From positions 1 through 50,561 of the forward strand of contig VGSF01000026.1 of NCBI GenBank assembly GCA_016875165.1: 50,561 nt of DNA, read 5' to 3'. The translations under genes were made by a program, and so were the position numbers. The notes below the pieces were generated by a model. The model was not told where the DNA came from. It did no database searches and worked only from the letters and a program-made list of their open reading frames with translations. This DNA is from Deltaproteobacteria bacterium. GTDB lineage: Bacteria > Desulfobacterota > SM23-61. Shown in pieces: positions 35,108 to 42,603 of this stretch; the first letter of the stretch is position 1, and each line of letters opens with the position of its first letter.

Positions 35108-36526
35108 ATGGCCTCTTTATCCAAAAAAAATCCGAATCGATACTTTGACCCGGACCCAAAACAACGCCGCATCGCTTACGAGCTTTATGAAACTGTCTCG
35201 GCCCTGCCGCTCCTTTGCCCTCATGGGCATGTTGATCCAAAATTGTTTGCTAAAGAAGAAGCCTCATTCGGCACTCCTGCGGAACTTCTCATCCTCCCGG
35301 ACCACTACGTTCTGAGAATGCTATATTCCCAGGGAATCCCCCTGGAGACTCTCGGAGTTCAAAGACTGGACGGAGGCCCCGTTGAACAAGACCACCGCAG
35401 GATCTGGCAAATTTTTGCCGAGAACTTTTATCTCTTCCGGGGAACGCCCAGCGGCATTTGGCTGGCGGATGAGTTGCAATCAGTTTTTGGAATCAAAGAT
35501 AAGCTGAACGGGAAAACGGCGGAGAAAGTTTACGACAAGATTGAAGCTTACCTGGCCAGACCAGCATTTCGCCCCCGGGCCCTTTTCGAGCGCTTCAACA
35601 TCGAAGCCCTCTGCACTACTGACGCGGCCACAGACTCACTTTCCCATCATCAGGCGATCAAAGACTCCGGCTGGAAGGGCCGGGTGATCCCGACCTTCAG
35701 GCCGGATGCGGTTGTGAATCTGCTCACCTTAGGGTGGCAGGATCATATAGACGCTCTAAGCAATTTAAGCGGCATCGCTGTCGATTCCTACTCCAAATTC
35801 ATAAGCGCCCTGGAAAACAGGCGTGAATTCTTCAAAAAGATGGGCGCAAAAGCCACAGACCACTCCGCCCTGACCCCTTACACTGAGGAGCTTCCACCCC
35901 CGGAGGCGGAGGCTATTTTCCAAAGAGCCCTGAAAGGCAAAGCTACCGAAGAAGAAGCAGCCAGTTTCACGGCCCACATGCTTATGGAAAGTGCCAGGAT
36001 GAGTGTCGAAGATGGGCTGGTGATGCAACTACACCCCGGCTCATACCGAAATCACAATCCATTCATTTTTAATCTCTTCGGGCCGGATCGGGGTGGCGAC
36101 ATTCCCATCCAAACCGAATACACCCGCAATCTCAAACCCTTGCTCAACAAGTATGGCAACAATCTTAACTTTACCTTTATCGTCTTCACCCTCGATGAGA
36201 GCGCTTATTCCCGCGAGCTGGCGCCTTTGGCCGGACATTATCCGGCAATGAAACTGGGCCCGCCCTGGTGGTTCTTCGACAGCATCAATGGCCTGATGCG
36301 CTACCGCCTGGAAACAACGGAGACGGCTGGGCTTCACAATACGGTCGGTTTTAACGATGATACCAGGGCTTTCCCATCAATTCCCGCCCGCCATGATCTC
36401 TCCCGGCGGGTAGATGCCAACTGGATTGCCGGCCTGGTTGTGAGAGGGATCATCGATATGGAAGATGCCTTGGAGATGAGCAAGGACACAGCTTACCGCC
36501 TGGCCAAGAAGGCATATAAATTGTGA
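35108..36526 (+). CDS. uxaC: Uronate isomerase (UxaC)-family protein
   Basis: A 472-residue amidohydrolase-superfamily protein of the glucuronate isomerase family, which interconverts uronic acids and ketouronates. The metal motif appears as C-P-H-G-H-V-D-P (about 38-45 from this start), where classical UxaC has D-x-H-x-H-L. Other conserved parts are W-W-F-F-D-S, G-F-N-D-D-T-R-A-F and the R-H-D-L-S-R-R segment near the end. I prefer ATG at 35108; a TTG at 35066 overlaps the preceding stop by 4 bp and could couple translation. No uxaA, uxaB or kduID-like genes are nearby, so the substrate may differ from glucuronate. Last gene before the 266-bp element copy D. Confidence 0.85.
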   Translation: MASLSKKNPNRYFDPDPKQRRIAYELYETVSALPLLCPHGHVDPKLFAKEEASFGTPAELLILPDHYVLRMLYSQGIPLETLGVQRLDGGPVEQDHRRIWQIFAENFYLFRGTPSGIWLADELQSVFGIKDKLNGKTAEKVYDKIEAYLARPAFRPRALFERFNIEALCTTDAATDSLSHHQAIKDSGWKGRVIPTFRPDAVVNLLTLGWQDHIDALSNLSGIAVDSYSKFISALENRREFFKKMGAKATDHSALTPYTEELPPPEAEAIFQRALKGKATEEEAASFTAHMLMESARMSVEDGLVMQLHPGSYRNHNPFIFNLFGPDRGGDIPIQTEYTRNLKPLLNKYGNNLNFTFIVFTLDESAYSRELAPLAGHYPAMKLGPPWWFFDSINGLMRYRLETTETAGLHNTVGFNDDTRAFPSIPARHDLSRRVDANWIAGLVVRGIIDMEDALEMSKDTAYRLAKKAYKL

Positions 36527-36557
36527 AAATCCCTTTATAAAGAAAATTTCAATAAGC

Positions 36558-36825
36558 GTATCAATTTAGCGATTTGAAAAAGTGGTTTGACCACCTTTGT
36601 TGAGGTCCGGGGGTCTGGGTGGAACGCGCCGGAAGCATCGGCCGGGTTTCCGCTTGGCCACGAAGAACCCCGCTCTTTTCCGTCGGAGGAGGCGGGGGGC
36701 GTTTTCCCCGCCCCACCGGCGAAGAAACCAGCGCCTTATGATTCCAAGCGGGCCGCCCAGGCCCCCGGACCATGGATTCCCCCTGACCTTACGCCCCACC
36801 TCTTTTCAAAGGGCTAAAGTGTTAC
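36558..36825 (+). repeat. 266-bp MITE-like hairpin element, copy D
   Basis: 268 bp from GTATCAATTTAGCGATTTG to CAAAGGGCTAAAGTGTTAC. Stem arms GGTCCGGGGGTCTGGGTGG (left) and CCGCCCAGGCCCCCGGACC (right) pair along 19 bp with two wobble-type positions. It separates the uronate isomerase-family gene from the promoter of the Trp-attenuated operon, and its right end lies about 36 bp before the predicted -35 box. Confidence 0.88.
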
Positions 36826-36861
36826 CAATAAGCCAATTCTAAAAATATTTATAAAAAATTC

Positions 36862-36890
36862 TTGACAAGAATATCTGATTCATAGTAAAA
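36862..36890 (+). promoter_or_regulatory. Predicted promoter of the Trp-attenuated operon
   Basis: A perfect -35 TTGACA at 36862-36867, followed 17 bp later by the weak hexamer GTAAAA (36885-36890). TAGTAA at 36883 with a 15-bp spacer is an alternative. The leader peptide ATG is 30 bp downstream of these -10 options, leaving a short 5' untranslated lead as in other attenuators. Confidence 0.5.
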
Positions 36891-36919
36891 GAAACTACTT
36901 TCATTAAAAAGAAGGTTTA

Positions 36920-36991
36920 ATGGGCAAAAATAAATTGACATTCTGGGGCTGGTGGTGGTGGAAAAACCAAGGAGGTGAAGTCTGCCCATAA
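36920..36991 (+). CDS. trpL: Trp-rich leader peptide
   Basis: A 23-codon reading frame: M-G-K-N-K-L-T-F-W-G-W-W-W-W-K-N-Q-G-G-E-V-C-P then TAA. Five of 23 codons are UGG, at 36944-36946 and 36950-36961. GAAGG lies 4 bp before the ATG. The peptide itself is expected to have no function; its translation senses charged tRNA-Trp. A ribosome stalled on the Trp run would cover RNA to about 36975 and leave 36977-36988 free; one that reaches the stop codon would mask that segment. It is followed by the terminator at 37022-37060. Confidence 0.9.
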   Translation: MGKNKLTFWGWWWWKNQGGEVCP

Positions 36992-37039
36992 ACCGGCCGG
37001 AATGACACATATAGATTTTTTAAAGCCGTGGGCAGCTTC
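36977..37039 (+). promoter_or_regulatory. Antiterminator of the trp-type attenuator
   Basis: GAAGTCTGCCCA (36977-36988), at the 3' end of the leader peptide frame, can pair with TGGGCAGCTTC (37029-37039). That gives 11 base pairs with a single bulged U. The partner segment is part of the 5' strand and loop of the terminator stem, so the two structures exclude each other. This is the 2:3 versus 3:4 arrangement of enterobacterial trp leaders. A 1:2 pause hairpin is only weak (about 5 bp between GGGGC/CCCA-type segments). Confidence 0.8.
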
Positions 37040-37060
37040 AACAGTGCCCACGGCTTTTTT
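37022..37060 (+). terminator. Intrinsic terminator of the trp-type attenuator
   Basis: AAAGCCGTGGGCA (37022-37034) pairs with TGCCCACGGCTTT (37045-37057), a perfect 13-bp stem with a 10-nt loop, followed by a T run through 37060. It lies 30 bp beyond the leader peptide stop codon and 165 bp before iorA. It should stop transcription when Trp-tRNA is plentiful. Confidence 0.92.
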
Positions 37061-37078
37061 GTTTTAAATACTTTTTAA

Positions 37079-37208
37079 CTGCAGAGATCGCTGAGACCGC
37101 AGAAAAGATTAGAATAAAGATAAACACCCAAAACGTGTTTTTAATTTCTTTGTCTTCGATTTTTGATTTGATTATTTTCTCGGCGCTCTCTGCGGACTCT
37201 GCGGTTAA
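37079..37208. repeat. CTCTGCG-type inverted repeat, empty loop
   Basis: Left arm CTGCAGAGATCGCTGAGACC and right arm CTCGGCGCTCTCTGCGG...CTCTGCGGTTAA around an AT-rich loop of about 70 bp. It lies between the attenuator and iorA. The right arm ends about 17 bp before the iorA ATG and leaves only a weak ribosome binding site. Confidence 0.7.
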
Positions 37209-37224
37209 TGGATTCGGGAAAAAA

Positions 37225-39066
37225 ATGAAAAAGATTCTTCTTGGAAATGAGGCTATCGCCCGCGGGCTTTTAGAGAACGGCTGTTCTTTTGCCGCCTCTT
37301 ACCCCGGAACTCCGGCTTCGGAAATTCTCTCTTCTTTCCTGCAGATGGCCAAGGCTGAAAAGACTCCGGCAATAGGGGAATGGTCCATCAACGAAAAGGT
37401 GGCTTTTGAGACGGCTCTCTCCGTCAGCTATGCCGGAGGTCGCGCAGCGGTAAGTATGAAACAGGTCGGCTTGAACGTGGCCTGCGACCCTCTCATGAGT
37501 TCAGCTTACACCGGAGTTAAGGGGGGTTTTCTTGTTATCTCGGCCGATGATCCAGGCCCCCATAGCTCCCAGACTGAGCAGGACAGCCGGATGATGGCCG
37601 TGATGGCCAAGATTCCTGTTCTGGACCCTTCCACCCCGCAAGAAGCAAAAGAGATGATCGGGCTGGCTTATCAGATATCCGAGGAGTTCGAGATCCCGGT
37701 TATGCTAAGACCCACTACCCGCATTTGCCATTCCCGGCAGGGAATTCTCCTAAAAGAGATCCCCGCTCCCTCATTGGCTTCCGGCTTTTCCAAAGATCCC
37801 CAGCGATGGGCAGCTACGCCGAGATATCGTTTTACCCTGCACCTGCAACTTAACCAAAAGATCGAGGCCATCGCCGAAAAATTCGGAAAAGATTCTTTTC
37901 GGAAAATTCTCGGCAGCAGTAACGCCCGCCGCTGCATTATCTCCTCCGGAGTTGCCCTTGCCTATACCTACGACATTTTGCAGGAACTAAACCTTAAGGA
38001 TGAGATTACTCTCTATCAGGTGAAAATGCCCTATCCGTTAAAAGCTAAGGCCCTCCTCGCCGAAATAGGTTCTTTTGAAGATATCCTCATCATTGAAGAA
38101 ACCTACCCGGTAATCGAAATGCAACTGGCCATGCGCGGCCGCCTTAAAGGAAGGCTGGACGGTTCCATTCCCTCCCAGGGAGAACTCGTTCCGGACGTTC
38201 TCGTGGAGAGCATCCGAAATTTCGCCGGGATTCCCGAAGGAAAAAAGGGCTTAATTCCCGGCAAAGCCAGGCGCCCTACGCTTTGCCCCGGATGCCCGCA
38301 CCGCCCTGCTTTTTACGCCATCCGCCAAGCTCTTCCTCAGGGAATCTATCCCAGCGACATCGGTTGTTATACTCTGGGATTGAATTTAGGGGCAGTGGAC
38401 ACCGTCCTTTGCATGGGAGCAGCGATCAGCCAGGCTGCCGGTTTGTACTATGCCTACCGGATGAACGGAGAAGCTCCCCCGATAGTGGCCACCATCGGCG
38501 ATTCCACCTTCTACCACGCCGGAATTCCGGCCTTGATCAACGCTGTGCATAACGGAGCGAAATTCATCCTGCTTATCCTGGACAATTCCACCACAGCCAT
38601 GACCGGAAACCAGCCTACTCCCGGCCTGGAAATGCTGGCCGATGGCCGGACGGGAAAAGCAGTGGCCATAGAAGAAATAGTAAGAGCCAGCGGGGTGCAG
38701 AACCTTACCATCCTTGATCCATACCAGCTCGAAAGCATGATTCAGGCTGTTAAAGAAGCGGATAAAGTAACCCGTTCTGAAGATGGAGGGATTTCAGTTA
38801 TCATATCTCGGCATCCCTGCCTGATGAATCTTAGCCCCGGCCAAAAGCAAAAATCTTATGGCCTGGAAATTACCGGGGACTGCATCGCCTGCGAAATTTG
38901 CTACCGGGACTTCGAGTGCCCGGCAATAAGCTTAAATCCGCAATCCGGCATGGCCAGGATAGACCAAAACCTATGTTCGGGTTGTGGAGTATGCGTTCAA
39001 GTTTGCCCGCAAAACGCCATTAAAAACAATAATTCACCGCAGAGAGGGCAGAGAACGCCGAGATGA
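37225..39066 (+). CDS. iorA: Indolepyruvate:ferredoxin oxidoreductase alpha subunit
   Basis: IorA with IorB converts aryl-pyruvates plus CoA to aryl-acetyl-CoA, CO2 and reduced ferredoxin, reversibly. The 613-residue protein has the Pyr-like domain with S-Y-P-G-T-P (25-30), C-P-G-C-P (354-358), the ThDP motif G-D-S-T-F-Y-H-A-G (425-433) with D-N-S-T-T-A-M-T-G (453-461), and a C-terminal ferredoxin domain. Cluster Cys are 553, 556, 559, 565 and 584, 587, 590, 594; the first cluster has a five-residue last spacer. The tail (N-N-S-P-Q-R-G-Q-R-T-P-R) is encoded by a CTCTGCG repeat. ATG at 37225; upstream codons are repeat. First structural gene after the trp-type attenuator. Confidence 0.95.
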   Translation: MKKILLGNEAIARGLLENGCSFAASYPGTPASEILSSFLQMAKAEKTPAIGEWSINEKVAFETALSVSYAGGRAAVSMKQVGLNVACDPLMSSAYTGVKGGFLVISADDPGPHSSQTEQDSRMMAVMAKIPVLDPSTPQEAKEMIGLAYQISEEFEIPVMLRPTTRICHSRQGILLKEIPAPSLASGFSKDPQRWAATPRYRFTLHLQLNQKIEAIAEKFGKDSFRKILGSSNARRCIISSGVALAYTYDILQELNLKDEITLYQVKMPYPLKAKALLAEIGSFEDILIIEETYPVIEMQLAMRGRLKGRLDGSIPSQGELVPDVLVESIRNFAGIPEGKKGLIPGKARRPTLCPGCPHRPAFYAIRQALPQGIYPSDIGCYTLGLNLGAVDTVLCMGAAISQAAGLYYAYRMNGEAPPIVATIGDSTFYHAGIPALINAVHNGAKFILLILDNSTTAMTGNQPTPGLEMLADGRTGKAVAIEEIVRASGVQNLTILDPYQLESMIQAVKEADKVTRSEDGGISVIISRHPCLMNLSPGQKQKSYGLEITGDCIACEICYRDFECPAISLNPQSGMARIDQNLCSGCGVCVQVCPQNAIKNNNSPQRGQRTPR

Positions 39067-39416
39067 AAAAAATTTAATTTTTTATATCAGTTTAAAGTTT
39101 TGAAAAAATGGGGCAACGCCTCTGTTTGGGCCCGGGGGCCAGGCCGGAATGCGCCGGAAGCATCCATTGGGTTTCCCCTTGTCCTCGAGGATAAAAGCCC
39201 GTTTCCTCCTGAGGAGACGGGGAGTATCTTACCCGCCCATCCACGGAGAAAGCAGCGCCTTATGATTCCAAGCGGGCCGGTCTGGCCCCCGGGCCCTGGA
39301 ATCCCTTGGCCTTGGTGACACACCTTTCTTCAAAGAGCTAAAGTGTTACAACTTTTTCTATTTGATTTTTAATTTTATTCAATTCTCAGCGGTCTCTGCG
39401 ATCTCTGTGGTTAGGT
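39040..39416. repeat. CTCTGCG-type inverted repeat occupied by a 266-bp element
   Basis: The left arm (CACCGCAGAGAGGGCAGAG, 39042-39060) and right arm (CTCAGCGGTCTCTGCG...CTCTGTGGTTAGG, to 39416) correspond to the arms that elsewhere face each other across a 35-70 bp AT-rich loop. Here that loop holds copy E of the MITE-like element. It lies between iorA and iorB. Confidence 0.65.
39084..39349 (+). repeat. 266-bp MITE-like hairpin element, copy E
   Basis: 266 bp from ATATCAGTTTAAAGTTTTG to CAAAGAGCTAAAGTGTTAC. Stem arms are GGGCCCGGGGGCCAGGCCGG and CCGGTCTGGCCCCCGGGCCC, a 20-bp pairing with one wobble. It lies inside the iorA-iorB gap, so it is transcribed with the operon and separates two subunits that are normally adjacent. 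Confidence 0.88.
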
Positions 39417-39432
39417 TTTAGGAGGTTCGGAC

Positions 39433-39948
39433 ATGCAAATTGCCATTACAGGCAGGGGTGGCCAGGGGGTTTTATTCCTCACCCGCATTCTAACCGAATG
39501 CGCCCTGAGGTTGGGGCTGGAGGTGATCGCCTCAGAAACCCATGGAATGGCCATGCGCGGCGGCTCGGTGATTTCCACCCTGAAAGTCGGGCCCTATAGA
39601 GGCCCCCTGGTAAGAAGCAGTCAGGCAGACCTGATTCTGGCCCTGGATGATGGGTCCATCGAAACCTACGCCCACCTCATGGCCCCTACGGGGACGATGA
39701 TTCTAAACACACCCGGGCCTAATTCTTCTCCGGCCATTGACGCCACGGGATTGGCCGCTAAAACCGGCTCTCCCCTCATGGCCAATTTGATCCTCCTGGG
39801 ATTTGCCCTGAAGCAAAAAAAATTATTTTGTGATTATTCCCTGGCCGAATCGGTTACCGGGGACATTTCTCCAGAGCGGTTCAGGGAAGCCAACCTTAAA
39901 GCTTTGCAAGTTGGTTATTCAACCGGTAATGCCGAAGGCCAAGAATGA
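39433..39948 (+). CDS. iorB: Indolepyruvate:ferredoxin oxidoreductase beta subunit
   Basis: IorB is the gamma-like domain of 2-oxoacid:ferredoxin oxidoreductases and forms the enzyme with IorA. The 171-residue protein has I-T-G-R-G-G-Q-G-V (residues 5-13), E-T-H-G-M-A-M-R-G-G-S-V (35-46) and a C-terminal segment E-S-V-T-G-D-I-S. It is somewhat short (homologues are often 190-200). TAGGAGGT lies ahead of the ATG. The stop overlaps livH by 4 bp (ATGA), which ties the enzyme to the transporter translationally. Confidence 0.95.
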   Translation: MQIAITGRGGQGVLFLTRILTECALRLGLEVIASETHGMAMRGGSVISTLKVGPYRGPLVRSSQADLILALDDGSIETYAHLMAPTGTMILNTPGPNSSPAIDATGLAAKTGSPLMANLILLGFALKQKKLFCDYSLAESVTGDISPERFREANLKALQVGYSTGNAEGQE

Positions 39949-40829
39949 CTTTTGGGCTGCAACTTTTTCAATTCATTCTTTCCGGCTTGACCACGGGAAG
40001 CACCTACGCCCTGATCGCCATCGGCTTCTCCCTCATCCACAATGCTACAGGTATTGTCAACTTTGCCCAGGGTGAGTTCGTCATGCTCGGGGGAATGTTC
40101 ATGATTACCTTCCACAGTCTTTTAAAACTCCCTATGCTTCCTTCTTTTTTCCTGACTGTTCTCTCCGTGGCGGCAATCGGCCTGCTTTTGGAATTCGGGC
40201 CCATCCGCCGGGCCAAATCCAAGGAAATCCTCATTCTGGTCATGATTACGGTCGGCGCTTCCATCTCCATAAAAGGCCTGTCCATGATTCTCTTTGGGAA
40301 AAACCCCATGACCCTTCCTCCCTTTTCCGGTGAGACCCCCCTCATCCTCTTCGGAGCTGCCATCATGCCTCAGAGTATCTGGATCTTCGGGATTACCGTT
40401 TCCATAGTATTGGCCTTAAACTATTTCCTCAAGAAGACCACGACCGGAAAAGCCATGCGGGCAGTGGCGGCCAGCCGGCGATCGGCCATGCTGACCGGTA
40501 TCCCGGTTGACCGCATGATCCTTCTTTCCTTTACGTTCAGCGGCGCTCTGGGAGCTGTAGCCGGAATGATCATAACCCCAATTACCACCACATCTTATGA
40601 TGTAGGCGTCATATTGGGACTTAAAGGTTTTTCTGCGGCTATCCTTGGTGGATACGGCTCTATGCCGGGGGCAGTGATCGGGGGACTTCTCCTGGGCGTC
40701 TTCGAATCCCTGGGCGCCGGTCTTATCTCATCGGAATACAAAGACGCCGTGGCCTTTTTGATTTTATTGACGATTCTTTTTCTAAAGCCAAGCGGAATCA
40801 TGGGCAAAGGGCGGCTAAGGCGGGTCTGA
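39945..40829 (+). CDS. livH: Liv-type ABC transporter permease LivH
   Basis: A 294-residue inner-membrane permease of the branched-chain amino acid family (HAAT) with about eight helices. Signature parts are G-S-T-Y-A-L-I-A-I-G-F-S-L-I (16-29), N-F-A-Q-G-E-F-V-M-L-G-G and G-G-Y-G-S-M-P-G-A-V-I-G-G near residue 238-250. It pairs with LivM. The gene overlaps iorB by 4 bp and ends 7 bp before livM. The family handles aliphatic and aromatic amino acids and also aromatic acids; in this operon an aryl acid or Trp is the likely cargo (inference). Confidence 0.95.
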   Translation: MTFGLQLFQFILSGLTTGSTYALIAIGFSLIHNATGIVNFAQGEFVMLGGMFMITFHSLLKLPMLPSFFLTVLSVAAIGLLLEFGPIRRAKSKEILILVMITVGASISIKGLSMILFGKNPMTLPPFSGETPLILFGAAIMPQSIWIFGITVSIVLALNYFLKKTTTGKAMRAVAASRRSAMLTGIPVDRMILLSFTFSGALGAVAGMIITPITTTSYDVGVILGLKGFSAAILGGYGSMPGAVIGGLLLGVFESLGAGLISSEYKDAVAFLILLTILFLKPSGIMGKGRLRRV

Positions 40830-40836
40830 AAAAAAC

Positions 40837-41817
40837 ATGGGAAAGAAAAACAAAATATACCTTTTGGCCTATGCCCTGATCATTTTTTTGGTGCCGGCCA
40901 TCTGGAAGAATAACTACCATCTGATGGTGTTAAACATAGCCGCCTTAAACATAGTAGTGGTGATCGGCCTTAACCTGCTCATGGGCTTTGCCGGACAGAT
41001 TTCTCTGGGCCATGCGGCTTTCTTCGGGTTGGGGGCTTATCTTTCAGCCATCTTCACGGCCACCTTCGGCTTCCCGCTCTGGCCCACGATTATCCTGGCC
41101 ATGGTCATAACGGGAATGGTGGCCTACGCCATAGGAATTCCCACCCTAAAACTCGAAGGGCATTATCTGGTCATGGCTACGCTCGGGTTCAATGTAATTA
41201 TATACATTCTCATGATCCAGCTTGACGGGGTAACCGGCGGCCCTTCGGGTTTTCCGGGGATTCCCCGCCTTCAGGTTGGAGGGTTTGTTTTCGATTCCGA
41301 CCGGAAAATATATTACTTACTGTGGACCATCTCCGTCGGAACACTCCTCCTTTCTTTGAACCTGATTCACTCCCGGGTAGGCCGGGCCATGGCCGCATTG
41401 AGCCACAACGAGATTGCCGCCAGGTGTGCGGGCATTGACACGGAGAGCTACAAAGTCAAGGTCTTCGTCATCAGCGCAGTCCTGGCATCTTTGGCCGGAA
41501 GCTGTTATGCGCATTATATTACCTTTGTCAGCCCGGGAACTTTCAGTTTCTTCTATTCCATTCAGGTGGTCACCATGGTTTTGATCGGCGGGATCGGATC
41601 TCTCTGGGGATCTGTTTTGGGAGCAATTCTATTGACCATCCTTCCGGAAATTCTGCATGCGGTCAAGGAATACAATGTGCTCATCTACGGGATCATCCTC
41701 ATGGTTGTCCTAATATTCTTCCCCCAGGGACTCTTCCCTGTGGTGGCCGGGATTTTCCGCAAGAGAAAAGAGGAAGCGCGCTCCGGAATGGAGTTAGTGC
41801 CGAGAAAAGGCCCATAA
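40837..41817 (+). CDS. livM: Liv-type ABC transporter permease LivM
   Basis: A 326-residue permease, partner of LivH. It has about ten hydrophobic helices, the conserved G-Q-I-S-L-G-H-A-A-F-F-G-L-G-A-Y segment (about 52-67), the E-A-A-like coupling helix S-H-N-E-I-A-A-R-C-A-G-I-D, and G-G-I-G-S-L-W-G-S-V-L-G-A near the C-terminus. A charged C-terminal tail follows. The stop codon TAA and the livG ATG share one base (TAATG), so translation is coupled. Confidence 0.95.
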   Translation: MGKKNKIYLLAYALIIFLVPAIWKNNYHLMVLNIAALNIVVVIGLNLLMGFAGQISLGHAAFFGLGAYLSAIFTATFGFPLWPTIILAMVITGMVAYAIGIPTLKLEGHYLVMATLGFNVIIYILMIQLDGVTGGPSGFPGIPRLQVGGFVFDSDRKIYYLLWTISVGTLLLSLNLIHSRVGRAMAALSHNEIAARCAGIDTESYKVKVFVISAVLASLAGSCYAHYITFVSPGTFSFFYSIQVVTMVLIGGIGSLWGSVLGAILLTILPEILHAVKEYNVLIYGIILMVVLIFFPQGLFPVVAGIFRKRKEEARSGMELVPRKGP

Positions 41818-42599
41818 TGCCTGAAAAAGGTTTTCAACAAAACCAAACCATTCTGGAGACCCGGGAGATCACCATGAGGTTCGGGGGGCTGGAAGCTTTG
41901 AATGCCCTCTCCTTCTGCATCGCTCCGCACCAGATCGTATCTGTCATCGGGCCGAATGGAGCGGGCAAGACAACTCTCCTTAATGCCATAACCGGCGTTT
42001 ATTCTCCGAATTCCGGGGAAATCCTTTTTCGCGGGATGCCCATATCCGGGCTGAAACCTTTTCAGATTACCGCCCGGGGGATCAACCGGACTTTCCAGCA
42101 GGTGCAACTTTTTTCCAACATGACCGTCCTGGAAAACGTGATGGTAGGTATGCACCCAAGGACAAAATCGGGTTTTTGGGATGGCCTGTTCCATTTTGCC
42201 AGTGAAAGGCGGGAAGAAAAGAAGATCAGGGAAAAGGCCGAAACTCTGCTCGATTCTTTCGGCCTCCTGCCCAAAGCGTACTGGATGTCTGCCCACGTTT
42301 CCATCGCCGATCAAAAACGCCTGGAAATCGCCCGGGCCATGGCCGGCGAGCCGGAACTTCTACTCCTGGACGAGCCGGTAGCCGGCCTGAATATCCGGGA
42401 AACCGAGGCCATGGGGGATTTGATTATCAAATTAAAGCAAACCGGCCAGACCATCATCCTGGTTGAGCACAACATGCACCTGGTTATGGGTATTTCAGAC
42501 TGGGTTATTGTTCTCCACCACGGCGCCAAGATCGGCGAAGGCCGGCCGGAAGAGATGCAGAAGGACAGCCGGGTTATGGAAGCGTACCTGGGAACGTAA
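41817..42599 (+). CDS. livG: Liv-type ABC transporter ATPase LivG
   Basis: A 260-residue cytoplasmic ATPase. Walker A is G-P-N-G-A-G-K-T (45-52) and Walker B L-L-L-L-D-E-P (181-187), with the LivG-specific long insert N-R-T-F-Q-Q-V-Q-L-F. The ABC signature reads V-S-I-A-D-Q (161-166) where relatives have L-S/P-Y-G-D/Q-Q, so the conserved Gly is Ala. The H-loop is in V-E-H-N-M-H. It is in the middle of the Liv operon, and its downstream gap contains a repeat-flanked 266-bp element before livF. Confidence 0.95.
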   Translation: MPEKGFQQNQTILETREITMRFGGLEALNALSFCIAPHQIVSVIGPNGAGKTTLLNAITGVYSPNSGEILFRGMPISGLKPFQITARGINRTFQQVQLFSNMTVLENVMVGMHPRTKSGFWDGLFHFASERREEKKIREKAETLLDSFGLLPKAYWMSAHVSIADQKRLEIARAMAGEPELLLLDEPVAGLNIRETEAMGDLIIKLKQTGQTIILVEHNMHLVMGISDWVIVLHHGAKIGEGRPEEMQKDSRVMEAYLGT

Positions 42600-42603
42600 A
42601 AAA

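Noticed and set aside
36920..36991. The Trp-rich frame as an independent functional micropeptide
   Set aside because: Its position before a terminator with a competing antiterminator and the spacing of the Trp codons fit a leader peptide. No membrane or toxin-like pattern supports a separate role, though it cannot be excluded.
37225..39948. iorAB as part of a purely catabolic aromatic amino acid operon
   Set aside because: Possible by enzymology, but control by a Trp-starvation attenuator and a terminal TrpB2 fit synthesis or salvage better. A TnaC-like induction design would lack the intrinsic terminator/antiterminator pair.
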